Below, one piece after another: positions 5,608 through 6,211 of a stretch of DNA of 6,211 nucleotides. A program made the translations under genes and the position numbers. The stretch is from Bacillota bacterium (GTDB lineage Bacteria > Bacillota > Sulfobacillia > JAJZIM01 > JAJZBP01): positions 1-6,211 of the forward strand of contig JAJZBP010000125.1 of NCBI GenBank assembly GCA_021798855.1. The letters are read 5' to 3'. Every line of letters begins with the position of its first letter. Position 1 is the first letter of the stretch. The notes under the pieces were generated by a model, which saw only the letters and a program-made list of their open reading frames with translations, was not told the origin of the DNA and did no database searches.

Positions 5608-5750
5608 GCCGTCAAAACCCACCGCCTGCGCGAAAAAAAGTGGCTCTGGATGCGTCCGTGGTGATCTATTACCTGGAAGACGTCGCCCCTTATGCCCAGC
5701 GTCTGGAAACGTTTTTGGCTCAAGCTCAAACCCTTTGCTCCTCCGCCTAA
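5592..5750 (+). pseudogene. vapC: Truncated PIN-domain toxin (VapC-type), first 52 codons only
   Basis: The frame starts with ATG at 5592 inside the antitoxin gene and ends at TAA 5748-5750. Residues 17-31 read VALDASVVIYYLEDV, the first strand and helix of a PIN ribonuclease with its first catalytic aspartate (D20). A helix (about 33-46) and the start of the next strand (QTLCSSA) follow. PIN toxins are normally about 125-145 residues with three or four acidic active-site residues, so roughly 60% of the domain is missing, including the other catalytic acids. No reading frame in 5751-5946 restores PIN-like sequence, so this looks like loss by deletion or replacement rather than a single frameshift. 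An active nuclease is unlikely. Confidence 0.75.
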
Positions 5751-5905
5751 GGCTCAGGCAAGCCTGGTTCGCCTTCGTTGGAATGTCCCCTTTGGCTCGC
5801 TTCGTCGGCGCGCCCCCCTGAGCAGCGTTTGCCGGCCTGGTTCTCCGGCCGTCGCCGCCAACGCCCAACCCCCAGGTTCTCCCTGACGCATCGTCACCTC
5901 AGGTG
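5751..5905. other. Non-coding stretch after the broken toxin gene
   Basis: No credible gene was seen on either strand. Short inverted repeats are present: CAGGC-AA-GCCTG (5755-5766) and a GCCGG/CCGGC pair around 5830-5850. The latter has no T-tract, so it is not a convincing terminator. The DNA may be the remnant of whatever replaced the 3' part of the toxin gene. Confidence 0.4.
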
Positions 5906-5914
5906 TGATAGAAT
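5895..5914 (+). promoter_or_regulatory. Extended -10 promoter of the lipoprotein gene with overlapping palindrome
   Basis: TGATAGAAT at 5906-5914 is a TGn-extended -10 (TAGAAT, five of six). A weak CTGACG lies at 5884-5889 with a 19-nt spacer. The perfect palindrome CACCTCAGGTG (5895-5905) fills the spacer next to the -10, where a bound regulator would block polymerase. The predicted start is near 5921. Confidence 0.5.
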
Positions 5915-5946
5915 GGTGGAAATGTGTCGATAGGTGGTCACGGACC

Positions 5947-6211
5947 ATGCCGACAAAAAGAAGCTCGCTCGGACTAATCGCGGCCCTCCTCAGCCTTGCC
6001 TTCCTCACCGCGGGCTGCGGATCCCAGGTTAAGAAGGTGTCCTCGCCCTCTCCCCAAACGGTGATTCGCGTCTTCGACGGCGGCACGTTTTCCTTCTCCT
6101 GGCCGACCGCCTGGGTGGGAATGGCTCCCGGAGCGCCGCGGCTTTCCGTCGCCGACGTGCCGCAAGGCGTCTTGTACGCCCTGCCGTCCGGTGCGCAAAA
6201 CCAGACCTGGA
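5947..6211 (+). CDS. Lipoprotein of unknown function, N-terminal part (runs off the right edge)
   Basis: The first 88 codons are visible and the frame is open to the window end. ATG 5947 is preceded by AGGTGG (5932-5937) with 9 nt spacing. Residues 1-24 are a lipoprotein signal: a basic start (MPTKR), a hydrophobic core (LGLIAALLSLAFL) and a lipobox ending TAGC with the acylated cysteine at 24. A Ser/Pro-containing spacer follows, then a globular start around FDGGTFSFSWPTAWVGM (residues about 43-59). That pattern, an aromatic-rich strand before a Pro-x2-W turn, resembles PsbP-like or DUF1795-type surface proteins, but too little is present to assign a family. It would be anchored on the outer face of the membrane. 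Codon use and GC content resemble the PBP gene, so it looks native to the chromosome. Confidence 0.8.
   Translation, partial: MPTKRSSLGLIAALLSLAFLTAGCGSQVKKVSSPSPQTVIRVFDGGTFSFSWPTAWVGMAPGAPRLSVADVPQGVLYALPSGAQNQTW

Noticed and set aside
5692..5886. Open frame of 64 codons after the truncated toxin
   Set aside because: It starts inside the PIN frame without a ribosome-binding site and its Pro/Arg/Ser-rich product resembles nothing; treated as non-coding.

Overview
This window reads as GC-rich chromosomal DNA of a Bacillota-like bacterium. The basis is a SAM-I (S-box) riboswitch with an intrinsic terminator, several extended -10 promoters (TGnTATAAT type), a non-ATG start codon with a strong Shine-Dalgarno sequence, a TyrZ-type tyrosyl-tRNA synthetase, and a class A penicillin-binding protein (PBP) that carries an extra C-terminal domain. 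RseC-family proteins occur in some GC-rich clostridial lineages, which fits. A finer placement is not supported by what can be seen.

Layout. Positions 1-301 hold no gene. They hold a minus-strand promoter (269-297), a SAM-I aptamer (92-239) and its terminator (38-73), so an unseen gene beyond the left edge is probably controlled by S-adenosylmethionine. Next on the minus strand is a two-gene unit, tyrS (757-1947) followed 20 nt later by an RseC-family membrane protein (302-736). tyrS has an extended -10 promoter about 30 bp upstream of its TTG start. Back to back with it, a second extended -10 promoter (2032-2040) drives a plus-strand class A PBP across a leader of about 235 nt. The PBP has a perfect TAAGGAGG ribosome-binding site placed for a CTG start at 2283. 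Both the site and the start codon can fold into one hairpin. The PBP ends in a Gly/Ser linker and a cupredoxin-like domain that appears to lack copper ligands.

Positions 4842-5358 hold a probable PBP terminator and then a decayed minus-strand fragment resembling an IS66-type transposase. After that come an AbrB-type antitoxin gene (5359-5607) and an overlapping PIN-domain toxin gene that stops after 52 codons, so the toxin-antitoxin pair looks broken. Positions 5751-5905 show no gene. The window ends in the first 88 codons of a lipoprotein gene (from 5947) whose promoter carries a perfect short palindrome.

The left half is housekeeping (translation, envelope redox, wall synthesis). The segment between about 4900 and 5900 is accessory and degraded. 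The items most worth a second look are the PBP's C-terminal domain and its unusual translation start.
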